Origin: Caenorhabditis remanei
Taxonomy: Eukaryota > Nematoda > Chromadorea > Rhabditida > Rhabditidae
Reading direction: 5' to 3'
Assembly (NCBI RefSeq): GCF_010183535.1
Contig: NC_071332.1
Location: 18,972,001 to 19,036,000, forward strand
Length of the DNA stretch: 64,000 nucleotides
Part shown: in pieces, positions 1-10,205 of the stretch
Layout: every line of letters begins with the position of its first letter
Numbering within the stretch: position 1 is the first letter of the stretch
Notes under the pieces: generated by a model
Told to the model about the DNA's origin: nothing
The model's database searches: none
What the model saw: the letters and a program-made list of their open reading frames with translations, nothing else
Position numbers and translations under genes: made by a program

Positions 1-1145
1 AAAAAAATTTTTCCCATTTCTAACCGAAATTTCATGTGGTCCCCCCTTATGAAAAATCGAAAAAAAAATTTTGTCCAAAAAACAGACCAAAACTATTTTT
101 TTCAAACAAGAACACGTTTAAAAACTTTTTCCCGAAGTTTCAACTCTTTGCTCACAGTTTTGAAGAAGTTATGAGTGTTTGAAGTTTCAAAACATTGAAA
201 ATTAATGATTTTTGATGAAATTTTGTGAAAAGGAAAGTTGACTAGACGGCACGATAATCTTTAGAAAATCAACAATGCATCATCAAAATACAAAATTTCT
301 TTTATGTTTTCTTAAAATATATGTCTTGCTAGAATTCTGACCTCTTATCTTACAGACCCTTTTTGTATACTGAAAAAAGCATTCAAATCAAAATTTCTCT
401 CGTAAATGGGGGGTACCCCCCTAATTTTTTTGCATAACAATAATGTACATCTTTTGCACTTTTCAACGGGAAAAAAATGAATAATCCCGTTAAATTTTTT
501 TAGAACGGTTTGAAATTTTCGAAAATTTGAGTTGGTGTCAGTTTTTGGAAAATTTCACACTCAAAAAAATTTTTTTTGAACAAATTCAATTTTTATTCTT
601 AAAGCACTTGAAATTTGCTACATTTATGTCATAAACCTTTTTTTTCAATAACACTTCTAGACAGAGAAAAAATATGATTTTTTTTAAATTTCGAAAAAAA
701 ACTTTTTTTTCGAAAAATCTCAATTTCTCAAAAACCAGGTCACGTCACAGGAAAACCCGTTATGGCTCATATATTCTTCGCAAAACTCATCAAATGAGCA
801 AAAAAATCGGTACTTTAGGGGGGGCAATCAAAGTACATTCCATGTTAGTTTCTTTTTTATTTTCAGTTATATTGAAACTCCGCCCTTTCCCGGACCACGC
901 CCACTTCCAGAAATGACTTTTTTTCGAGTTTTCTAGAAACTAGCTGAAAGTTGTGGTAAATGGGCGTGGCCTAAAAGTGGGCGGAGCTTAATTTCACGCG
1001 ATTTTTATTCGAAACTACGTCTTTTTCTAGACCACACCCACTTCTAAACATCATATTTGCTCGAAAACAACAATAAATGTCATGATGATGCAATAATGAG
1101 CGTGGCTTTAAAGTGGGCGGAGCTAAATCTCTGAAAATCAAACTT
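1..1145. other. Intergenic, AT-rich, no gene seen
   Basis: No convincing exon was found on either strand. The region is dominated by long A and T runs. Between about 890 and 1130 there are repeated pieces of the form cgcccacttc / gtgggcggagct in both orientations, a dispersed-repeat signature. I looked on the minus strand for the missing second half of the F-box and the FTH exon of the gene that starts at 1815 and did not find them. Confidence 0.5.
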
Positions 1146-1815
1146 ACTGATCTCTCAACTCGGTGTAATTCAATATTTTATTGAGAGCATCGACTGGAAG
1201 TTGAGAGAAAGTCGTTGGGCGTGGATGCTTGCTGAAAAATTGATAAATTAAAAAATCGATAGGCCACGCCCCTTTTTGGCGAGAAATGTCTTGATTTTTC
1301 GAGTTTTTGATAGAAATTTCGCGCTAAATCTGTAAAATTGACCGAATCCTTACGAGATATCGTAGAACAAATCGCGTTTTCCGTTGTAGAACCAGTAGTA
1401 CCAGAAATCGAAAGTCGGATACGAAATTCGGATATTTCCGACGATTTCCAACACTTTTCTGTACGATCGATCGATTGAAACGCCATTGATGACGTCATTG
1501 AGAATGCACGTACGCATCGAAAACTTGTTTGTCATCAGGAAGTCGCGGAGATTGCTGAAAAAAAGATTTGTGCTTTTTTTTGCAATTTTTGTAAAAATTT
1601 ATTGTTAAATTGATGAAAATTACATTCTATTGATGGTCTCATCCCAATTCGTTTGAACTTTTTTGACAAAAATCGATTGATAATCGTCGAAAGAGATCAT
1701 GTCGTTGCCGAGCATTTGGCGCATTGTCTCATAGGAGCTTTCGGCGGTTTTCCAGTTCAAAATGTCATACAAAACGCATGTTTCAATTACCGCCGACTGT
1801 TCTTCGGCTGACATT
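1146..1815 (-). pseudogene. Truncated FBXA gene: HTH - HTH - half F-box
   Basis: Three exons on the minus strand. Exon 1 (about 1624-1815) opens with ATG and encodes a Mos1-type HTH around LNWKTAESSYETM. Exon 2 (about 1355-1557) is a second HTH ending in FYNGKRDLFYDIS. Exon 3 (about 1146-1224) starts KHPRPTTFSQLPVDAL and holds the N-terminal half of an F-box, followed by a good GTAAGT donor. In the neighbours this intron leads to an exon with the rest of the F-box and the FTH domain; no such exon is visible down to position 1. The gene is therefore either 3'-truncated or split by a long intron leaving the window. Truncation is more likely, because the sequence after exon 3 is repeat-like. Confidence 0.6.
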
Positions 1816-2332
1816 CTGAAAATTTCAGAAAAATTGAGTAAATTTAAGCTGAGAAACGCTGAAAATATGGGAAAAAGGACGAATGATTGCGTAACAGAGC
1901 ATGCTCGTAACTTCCGGCACATTGTACGCAATGAACTTTTTCGCGTACCGTACTCCAAGAGAAAAATAAATGAGCGGCGCAAAGGAAACTTTGATGAATC
2001 CGGAGATAATTTCGAACAAAAATGTCATAACGAAGGAAAAATTAACAAATTAAGTTTTATTACGACAATAATTCACAATAAGGAACAAATTTAACCACAA
2101 TTACACCTTGATATAGGCGTTTTTGCCCGTTTTGAGCGAGAAGAAATAGAAAAATTCTACAACACTATTTGAATAACCTGATAGCGAAACGCACAATGCT
2201 CCATGTAAAAATAACGATTCTGAAAGCGAATTCAACGCATTACGATTAATAATCGAGAAGATAACTTTTTAAAAAGTTTATAACATTAACATCAAAACAC
2301 AAAGCATGAAAGAATAATAAATGCCTCAAAAC
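1816..2332. other. Intergenic, duplicated FBXA 5' flank
   Basis: No gene. The piece at about 1890-1935, with cttccggcacattgtacgca, resembles the segment upstream of the genes starting at 3855 and 5568, so it is probably a copy of the same 5' flanking DNA. A second flank-like segment (gcgaattcaacgcattac) lies near 2228-2245. Confidence 0.45.
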
Positions 2333-3855
2333 CTAAAGTTTTCGAATAGAAATTTTGTTTACACTGTGACCAATTGAAAACTGAATAACAAGATTTGAAT
2401 TAGGAATATAATAAGATTCTGGAGCAGTAGATGGTCGAAGAGTCAGTGCATTCTTAATTCTCTCAATATCCAAATAATCCGTAGTTTCAATTTTACACGA
2501 CTCGAAGTTGAGAGATTTTGAGAGATTCTGTAAAAATGAGTAGAGAAATGCGAAAAAAGAGGGAATTACCACGCAGAGCCGATCGTTCATTGAAATTGTT
2601 TGTACATCGAAAGTTGAGAAATGAATGAAATGCTCAGCCGACAGAGTGATAAAACCACGGAGTTTGAGGTGTTTCGCCAGTTTCTACTGATCCGTTTTAA
2701 CTATTCGATTCATTTCACTCATCAAACACGAGTGGTTGAGTTCCAGTTTTTTCAGGGTTCCCGGTTTGAAACATTGTAAAATTCGTTTAACATGTTTCTC
2801 GAGTGCTGACTTGATCGTGCATTGTTCTGCGTGGATTTTGGAATTCAATGAATCGATCATCTTCAGAAAAAGCATGTAATAGTTCCGAGTTGATGCATTC
2901 ACATCCATTACATGATTCCAATGATGGAGAGAAGAATTCGAATCGAATCGGAATGATTTCAATCGGAGTTTCGGATTTTTCAGAAGAGCTTCTAGGTCTC
3001 GAAACACACGTTTTTCGATCAGATACAACGAGCAATGACGAAAATTTGTCAGTTCAATGGGACAAGAATCCACCAGAATCTCATTATTCGCCTCGATTTG
3101 AATGTAATCATCTCTGACAATGATCTCAATATCAGTGCATGGAGGTGGCCGTTTATCGACAATTGTTCGGAGTGAATGAGAGACAATTCGGAGATTCAGA
3201 CTGAAAAATTACAATTTTGATGGGGAAAAAATCAATAATTAGTGACTCACTATGACTTCAAGTCACATCTATCCACGATTTCGGTGATTACATCTTCTGG
3301 CAAGTTGGAGAATGTAAGGCCAACATCATTATAAGTATACGGATGGGTTGCATTGAAATATTTTGAACGTTCAGTCATGATGAGGGAGTGTCGATGCCTG
3401 AAATCTTGAACATTGTTATAATTTTTTGGATATATTCTTACGCTTCGAAGTGATAGTGGTCATAACGATTGTGGTGAACACCCTTGACAACTTTACCGTT
3501 TCCGAATGCTTCACATAGATCTCTATATGAGTTTTCAGTCGATCTTCCATCAATGACGTCAGCGAGAATGCATACTTTTAAGTTTCCAACACGGTAAGTT
3601 CTGAAAAGTGTTTAGCTTTGTGGAAATTCGACTAAAAAACAATGGATACCTTCCATCTATCGCAGAATTGTAGTTCTCTTTGAGATATCGATTGAACCAA
3701 TACTCATAATTTTCGTAAGAAATCGCTTCTTTTTCCAAAACTTTACACAGTTTTTCATAGATTTTATATGATTTATCGGTAGTTTTCCATTGATGAATAT
3801 CGTAGACAATGAGATCTCGGAGATCGGCTGGAGAATTCAGCGGCGAATCGGCCAT
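2333..3855 (-). pseudogene. FBXA gene with one nonsense codon in the FTH domain
   Basis: Five exons: about 3650-3855 (HTH 1, starts MADSPLNSPADL), 3442-3600 (HTH 2), 3251-3397 (F-box start, LPEDVITEIVDRCDL), 2569-3200 (rest of F-box plus FTH core, LLKNPKLRLKSFRF) and 2333-2526 (FTH end, IPNSNLVIQFS). Exon lengths sum to 1338 nt, an exact 446 codons, so splicing frame is preserved. However, the codon at 2684-2686 is TAG where paralogues have TGG in the conserved motif MDQWKQAKH; here it reads TDQ-stop-KLAKH. Translation would stop before the last third of FTH. Everything after the stop is still open, which suggests a recent inactivation, an allele, or an assembly error. Confidence 0.75.
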
Positions 3856-4064
3856 TTTCAGTAAGAATCTGGAAAAACACGTCGGATCAAGTTGTGCGTA
3901 ATTTCTGGCGCATTGTACGCAACCAACGGTGTGCCTTTCGCTCTCCGTAGTCGTGATAAAAAAGTATTTGAGAGAGCGAATTGAACGCATTCGGATAGGA
4001 AATACAGATGAGAAAATCAACAAAAAAGGAACTTTATAACAAAAAAATCAACAGAAAATAACAA

Positions 4065-5568
4065 TTATACGGAGCATTTTCTCAATTTCAATAGTCTTGA
4101 GCCGAATAAAAACTCAACTACAAGATTTGAATTGGGAATTGAATATATTCCTGGAGAAGTGGTTTGTTGAAGGTTTAGTGCTTCCTTGATTGCTTCTGTA
4201 TCCAATCTTTCTCGAGTTCTCATAGTATACGATTCGAAATTGATTGATCTGGACAAACCCTGAAAATAAGAAGTGTCGGGTTAAAATAAAGATTATAAAT
4301 TGGGATTACATCGCACAGTTGAACCAGATCCTCTACTGAAAATGCTTCAAACGTTTCGATAGTTGTGAAATGAATAAAATGTTCGACAGATGACAGGTTG
4401 AATCCATAGAGTCTTAGGTGTTTCGCTTGTTTCCATTGGTCCATACTGACGATTCGATTGATACTATCTCTTCGAAGTTGTCTGCCTCTAATAACTATTT
4501 TCTGAAGAGTTCCGGGCTTGAGACATTGTAAAAATCCAACCAATTCTTCCTCGGTTTCAGTCAAAATCGAGCATTCCTCCACTTGAAGTTTGTGATCCAA
4601 CGAGCTGAGTAAATCAAAAAAGCGTGTGTTGTCGCGTCGGGAAAGGGAAATCGGTCCGATACCAAGTACTGGATCATCGATAATGACCGTTTCAATATGG
4701 AATTTTTTCAGTCGGAGTCTCGGATTTCGCAATAAAAATCCCAGTTCTCTGAAAGTCTGTTTTTGACGAAGAGACCATTTGTGCTTTATTGAGATGTTAA
4801 TGCCATATTTTCCAAAATATAAGAAAATTTCAGTGTACGGAGGAGCCCTCTGATCAACGATGGTTCGAAGTCCGTATGAAACGTTTCGGAGATCGTAACT
4901 GTAAAAGTGAGAGTTTATTCTATTCGTTTCTCACGATTATAAAAACTTACTGAGTTTTCAATTCACATTTTCCAATAATTTCAATTATCACGTCTTCTGG
5001 TAGATCGGAGAATGTGACACGAGTAAATAGGTGTCCATTTTCAAATCTTTTGAACCAATAATCGTTATCTTCCTTATCGATTTTAAGATATTCAAACGCT
5101 TCATACAAATCATTCAACGATTTTTTGGCAGTTTTTCCATTGATTACGTCAGAGAGGATGCATCCACGAATGTCTGGTATTGGGAGATCTCTGAAAAGAG
5201 AGATTTTGAATTTGATATGTTTCCATAAAAGATGATAGGCGTAATTTTCATCTAATGGGGTTATTCATCTCCGGAATAAAAACGTTTTTTTCCGGAGGTG
5301 AATAACCCCATAAATTTAGTATATTAACGAGTATTGTTTTATTTTCTGAAAATTTCGCAAACCTTTTTCTGTTCTTCGAATAGTAAGCTTCTTTGGAATG
5401 AATATTGAACCAATTTTCATAATCTTCATATGAAACTGATTGTGTTCCAAATGCTTCACACAGTTTCTTATAATTCAAATATGATTTTTCGGGAGTTTTC
5501 CATTGAGAATTATCATAACGGTTGAGTGCACGAATATCGATTGGATGATCCGAGAGCGAAGTGGCCAT
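4065..5568 (-). CDS. FBXA protein: HTH - HTH - F-box - FTH, intact
   Basis: Four exons: 5363-5568 (HTH 1, ATG at 5568, MATSLSDHPIDIRAL), 4952-5191 (HTH 2 running straight into the F-box, FSDLPEDVIIEIIGKCEL), 4312-4899 (F-box end DLRNVSYGLRTIVDQ, then the FTH core with LLRNPRLRLKKF and QCLKPGTLQKI) and 4065-4260 (FTH end, IPNSNLVVEF). The exons sum to exactly 410 codons (409 aa). By family knowledge the F-box binds an SKP1-related SKR protein in an SCF ligase, and FTH is the probable substrate-binding part. The HTH modules resemble the N-terminal DNA-binding helix-turn-helix of Mos1 transposase. The first intron contains a small hairpin repeat. Close paralogue of the broken copy downstream at 5985-7535. 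Confidence 0.8.
5256..5310. repeat. Short inverted repeat in FBXA intron 1
   Basis: tggggttattcatctccgga (5256-5275) is mirrored by tccggaggtgaataacccca (5291-5310): 19 of 20 bases pair across a 15-nt loop. It lies in the intron between the HTH 1 and HTH 2 exons of the gene starting at 5568. Confidence 0.75.
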
Positions 5569-5710
5569 TTTGTCGGGAAATCTGAAAGATGTAATATAGA
5601 AACCACACAGAACCGGGGAGGGACGATTCGGCGAGAAAGGGGCGGAGTTGGAATAAAAATTGTTTTCTTTACTCTAATTTTATGAGGAAAATTAACATGA
5701 ACAATTTTTC

Positions 5711-5782
5711 CCTTTCTAAAAAATTATCGTGGGCCATGAAATTTCGGTAATCAGTTGGGCAACTCAGCAGCGAATCGAGCAT
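5711..5782 (-). pseudogene. Relic of an FBXA first exon
   Basis: On the minus strand a TTTCAG acceptor is followed by ATG and the peptide MLDSLLSCPTDYRNFMAHDN. This aligns with the start of the intact first exon at 3855 (MADSPLNSPADLRDLIVYDI), then loses similarity before the second half of the HTH. The upstream DNA (5800-5985) also matches the 5' flank at 3870-4020, including gagagagcgaattgaacgca. So a promoter plus the first ~24 codons were duplicated and nothing else. No downstream exon belongs to it. Confidence 0.55.
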
Positions 5783-5984
5783 TTTCTGAAACAAACTGGA
5801 AAACATACGCTGGATCAAGTTGCGCGTAACTTCCGGTGCATTGGACGCAACCAACGGTGTGCTCACCGTAGTCATGATTAAAAAGTAATTGAGAGAGCGA
5901 ATTGAACGCATTAGGATTAAAAAATGAGGTAAAAAACCAACAAAAAAGTAAGTTTATAACAAGAAAGTCAACAGAAAATAACAA

Positions 5985-7535
5985 TTATACGGAGCATTTT
6001 CTCAATTTCAACACTCTTGATCCCCATGAAAACTCAACGACAAGATTTGAATTAGGAATCGAATAAACTTCTGGAGAAGTGGTTTGTTGGAGATTCAGTG
6101 CTTCCTTGATTGCGTCTGTATCCAATCTTTCTCGAGTTTTCATAGTATACGATTCGAAATTGATTGATTCGGACAAACCCTGAAAATAAGAAGTTTCGAG
6201 TTTTTCCAAAAAATATATATAGGTATTACGTTGCATAGTTGAACCAGATCCTCCATAGAAAACGGTTCAAACTCCGTTTCGATAGTTGTGAAATGAAGCA
6301 AATGCTCGATCGATGGCAGGTTGAATCCATAAAGTTCCAGGTGTTCCGCTTGCTTCCATTGATCCATTCTAACGATTCGATTGATACTATGACTCCGAAG
6401 ACCTTTTCTAATAACTATTTTCTGAAGAATTCCGGGCTTGAGACATTGTAAAACTCCAATAGTTTCTTCCTCGTTCTCAGTATCAATCGAACAATTTTCC
6501 ACGTGAATTTTGTGATCCAATGAGTTAAGAAGATCAAAAAATCGTTTCTTCGAACTTCGGAAGGATGAATTCGTTTTGAAACCAGGGAGCACAGGGCTTG
6601 ACACCGTTTTGATATACAATTTTTCTAATCGTAGTTTCGGATTTCGCAATAAAAAGGTAGTTCTCTGAACACCTGGCGTTGATTCATACCGCGCGGATCT
6701 AGCAAATGTAAGAAGTCGTGCGAAATACCAATTCCATAATCTATAAAAACCGTATAAAGTTTAGTACATGCAGGTCTCTTCTGGTCAACGACGGTTCGAA
6801 GTCCATATGAAACGTTTCGGAGATTCAAACTGCAAAAAATTGAATTTGGTAGAGTTTTCTTCGATAAATATTGTCGCGACAAAAAAGTTCCGACATTTTT
6901 TACCGACGCGTGTTTGCGGTCATAGTGCTAAATTATTAAATTTTGCATTGAGTCCGCAAACACGCGTCGGTAAAAAATGTCGGAACTTTTTTATTTCGAT
7001 AATAACGGCCTACAGAGTCTTCAAATCACATTTTTCCACAATCTCCGAAACGACATCAATCGGCAAGTCGGAGAATTGGAGTGGTGTCGAGGGATGACTG
7101 AAAATTGGAACGATTACTCGATGTTTCATTTTCAGAGTGTAAAACTCACCGTGTATACTTATAACGTTTGTACCAGTAGCCATGATCTTCCTTATTGATT
7201 TTAACGAATCAAAACGCTTCACACAAATCATTCAAAGATTTTTCAGCACGCTTTCCATAGACTACATCAGATAGAATGCAGCAACGAATATCTGTCACCG
7301 GCAGTTCGCTGAAAAATATATATTATCAGAAAAATGTTTCATTGTCAAAAACCTTTTATTTCTAGCGGAATAATAGGCTTCTTTGAGATATTCATTGAAG
7401 TAATACTCATAGTCTTCATAAGAAATCGCCACATTTCCTGATGTTTCACACAGTTTCTCATAACTATTATATGATTTTTCGGCTGTTTTCCATTGAGAAT
7501 TATCGTAAAGGATAAGTGCACGAATATCGATTGGA
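5985..7535 (-). pseudogene. FBXA pseudogene (no start, nonsense, frameshift)
   Basis: Close relative of the gene at 4065-5568 with the same domain order. The HTH 1 exon (about 7372-7535) has no ATG in frame; a TAA lies just upstream of IPKNLPIDIRAL. The HTH 2 exon (about 7151-7310) reads NDLCEAF then TGA. A separate exon (about 7013-7118) carries the F-box start LPIDVVSEIVEKCDL. The large exon (about 6237-6832) has a one-base deletion near 6655, where the intact paralogue reads RELGFLLRNPRLRL and here the frame shifts at RELPF. The last exon (5985-6180) is open. Three independent lesions make this a dead gene. A 39-bp perfect inverted repeat sits in one intron. Confidence 0.85.
6881..6992. 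repeat. Perfect 39-bp inverted repeat (foldback element)
   Basis: Arms 6881-6919 and 6954-6992 are perfect reverse complements (they include gttccgacattttttaccga and gcgtgtttgcgg) with a 34-nt loop. It sits in the intron between the F-box-start exon and the FTH exon of the pseudogene at 5985-7535. Perfect arms imply recent insertion or gene conversion between arms; a miniature foldback transposon is likely. Confidence 0.8.
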
Positions 7536-7750
7536 AGATTCTTCGGTATTTAACTTTTCGGAAAGCAAACAACAATGAAGTTGTTATAATTGCATGCAAA
7601 GGAACTTCAATTTCCAAAACTTGTTTCTACAAACAAATATATTTAAATATACTGAAAGTGAAATGAACGCATTACGTTATCAAATTTGAAGATAAACAAG
7701 AACAGTTTTATAACAATAGAATCAACAGTGATTCAAATAACAAAGGAAAT

Positions 7751-9293
7751 TCAGATTTTAGTGATTTGGATAGTAATTAAAGGTAGGAATTCAACAAGTA
7801 GATTCGAATTTGGAATCGAAAACACTTCAGGAGATTCAGTTTGTTGAAGATTCAGCACATCTTTGACTGTTTCCGCATTCAATATTTCCAAACGGCAACT
7901 CTTGAAGTTGATGAATGTAGAAACTGCCTGAAAATGTAAAATCACAATTTTTCAAGTATGTATACCACTAACATCGATCAATTCGACAACTTCTTCATCA
8001 GAAAACAGTTCAATAGAAACATCGAATGAAGTGAAATGAGACAAGTGTTCGATCGGAATGAACAAGTTGTCGATGACCAAGTGTTTCGCTTGTTTCCACT
8101 GTTCCATCCCATATAATTGATCGATATTCATATGACCGAGTTGCCTAGCCAACGTCAATTTCTCCAGTACACCAGGTTTCAAATGCTTTACGACATCTGG
8201 TACACAGGTCGCATAAGGGGTTCGAAACGAGAAATGCTTCACGTGGAGTTGGAGATTCAATGAGTTGAGAAGATTGAGAAGTATTTTATACATCTTCTTC
8301 TTCACCTCTTCCCAATGGACAATGTAAAGAATGTCCAATTGAAGTTTCGAATTGTTAAGTATTAATTTCAGATAATTGAGAATCATTATTGTGTCTTCCG
8401 TTTCGAACTCCTCCTCTTCAACATATCCCAATGATTCCTTATCGTTCAACATGAATTGAATGGAATCATCTGCAACTTCGACAGATATACTAGTAAACGC
8501 AGGTTTAGAGCTATCGACAATGGCTCGGAGACGACGTGACACGTTTCGAAGTGACATGCTGCAAGAATTATTAAATAGTCTCATTTTGTATGTGTGAAAG
8601 CTTACTATGATCTGAAATGATCACATTTTCCTACGATTTCAGCGATTATTTCATTTGGAAGATCGGAGAAAGTGACACGAGTGAAGAAATGGTGTCCGTT
8701 GCCAAACCGTTTGTACCAGTACCCATGATCTTCCTTATCGATTTTCAATTCTTAAAACGCTTCACACAAATCATTCAATGACTTTTCAGCAGATTTTCCA
8801 TTGATGACATCGGAAAGAATGCATCCGCGTATGTCTGGTTTTGAGGTATCACTGAAAATAGAAAAATTCATAAAATTCTGGCGGAAAAGATTCGGAAACC
8901 TTTTAATTACGCTGAAGCGCTCGCGGTAATATTCAATTCCCGATTTTTTGAGATATTGGAGAGTGTACAAAGGAACAATCAGATAATCTCTGGACACGAT
9001 TGCTGTTCCGCTGAAAAAAATGACCCGAGTGTAATTTTTTCTCGAAAAAACTTGATGAAATAAAATAGAAAGTATAAAAACCTCGCATCATTTTCCCTTC
9101 TCGCCAGGTACTCTTCCTTGTGATATTGATTGAACCAGTACTCATAATCATCATATGAAATCGCTTTTTCTCCAATCCTGTTACACAATTTCTCATAACT
9201 TTCATAAGATGTTCCAGCGGCTTTCCATTGATAATTGTCATAGAGAACAAGTGCACGAAGATCGATGGGAGACTCCGGAAGTGGTCGATTCAT
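7751..9293 (-). pseudogene. FBXA gene with one nonsense codon in HTH 2
   Basis: Four exons: 9082-9293 (HTH 1, MNRPLPESPIDLRAL, ATG at 9293), 8606-8851 (HTH 2 plus F-box start, SDLPNEIIAEIVGKC), 7973-8558 (F-box end plus FTH core, LILNNSKLQLDIL and KHLKPGVLEKL) and 7751-7927 (FTH end, IPNSNLLVEF). They sum to exactly 407 codons, so the reading frame is kept throughout, but the codon at 8752-8754 is TAA, in LCEAF-stop-ELKIDKEDHGYW. The same spot is hit by TGA in the neighbouring pseudogene. A protein stopping there would be a double HTH without an F-box. FTH divergence from neighbours is high (about half the residues). Confidence 0.7.
8899..9011 (-). pseudogene. Relic of a duplicated HTH exon inside an intron
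   Basis: Between the first and second exons of the gene at 7751-9293 the minus strand reads, after a TTTTTTTCAG acceptor, a peptide ending LQYLKKSGIEYYRERFSVIKR followed by a GT donor. It resembles the C-terminal half of HTH 1 exons (EYWFNQYLKEEYY..R). It looks like a partial tandem duplicate of exon 1 that has decayed. It could be an alternatively used exon, but it does not preserve the tryptophan core. Confidence 0.4.
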
Positions 9294-9439
9294 TTTTTGA
9301 AATCGTCTGTAAAAATATAGTCTGTGAAATTCGAATCACAGTTGCCAGAAAGTAATAGAACCGAGTGGAACGCAGGAGGAATAACAATTTAAAACGAAAA
9401 AACAAAATCAACTTTATCAGAAATGACAACAAAACAACA

Positions 9440-9993
9440 GAAACTTAACAAAACAATTTCAATAACGTTGAAATCCATCGATTCCATAGAAATCCGAAAT
9501 GTTTCGTCACATGCAGCTTTTTTCCCTCCACCACCAGAATTGAATCAGTTGTATCCGATTGAGAGAATGTTGACTCGTAAATACTCATTGCTGGAGTCAG
9601 ACATGATCTTCCTTATCGATTTTATTATCTTTGAATGCATCACACAAATCTTCAATCGATTTTTCAGCTGACTTTCCATTGGTGATATTAGAAAGAATGC
9701 ATCTACGAATGTCAGGAATCGAGAGACCTCTGGAAAAGGAAAACATGAAAATTTTGTTATTTTTCTCAATAAAAATCAAGCACAAACCTTCCGTCTTTAG
9801 TAGAATTGTAGCTTTCTTCAACGTATTTATTGAAGAAAGACTCATATTCTTCATAAGAAATCGCTTCTTTTCCCAACACTTCACACAACTTTTCATAATT
9901 TTCATATGATTTTTCTGTAGTTTTCCATTGATGAATATCATAGAGAATGAGTGCACGAAGATCGATTGGAGAATTCGGAGGTATATCGGTCAT
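9440..9993 (-). pseudogene. Chimera: FBXA double HTH joined to a BTB fragment
   Basis: Exon 1 (about 9788-9993, ATG at 9993) is an intact HTH 1 (MTDIPPNSPIDLRALILYDI). Exon 2 starts as HTH 2 (GLSIPDIRRCILSNI) and stays colinear with paralogues up to KIDKEDH. There the sequence switches, at the ATG at 9602-9604, into the start of a BTB gene (ctccagcaatgagtatttac..., paralogous to MSETPAMSIYEST) out of frame, giving an immediate stop. The BTB part runs only to about LHVTKH and is then followed by DNA matching the 3' end of the BTB gene at 11796. So an internally deleted BTB gene has been spliced onto an FBXA gene by recombination. Confidence 0.65.
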
Positions 9994-10018
9994 CTGTGAG
10001 ATTAATTATCGCCGATAT

Positions 10019-10049
10019 AACGCTGTCCGATAATTTATCGGACAGCGTT
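10019..10049. repeat. Short perfect hairpin in FBXA 5' flank
   Basis: aacgctgtccgata and tatcggacagcgtt are perfect reverse complements separated by 3 nt, about 25 bp upstream of the ATG at 9993. In a eukaryote this is not a terminator; it could be a transposon footprint or an RNA hairpin in the 5' leader. Confidence 0.6.
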
Positions 10050-10205
10050 TCCAATGAGTAAAATAAACATGAAAATAACAAAATGCGGGTCATACGCATT
10101 ACAGATATTAATAGAAGAAACGGTTTTTCTTCAAGAAACAACACAAAAAAAAACAATTCAACAACAAAGTTAACAACAAAAAAACCAACAACAATTGAAA
10201 AAAAT

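Noticed and set aside
9423..9671. Plus-strand open frame of 82 codons
   Set aside because: It overlaps, in antisense, the BTB relic and HTH 2 exon of the chimera; no splice or family support.
10019..10049. Perfect hairpin read as a transcription terminator
   Set aside because: Rho-independent terminators do not apply to nuclear genes, and it lies upstream of a start codon.
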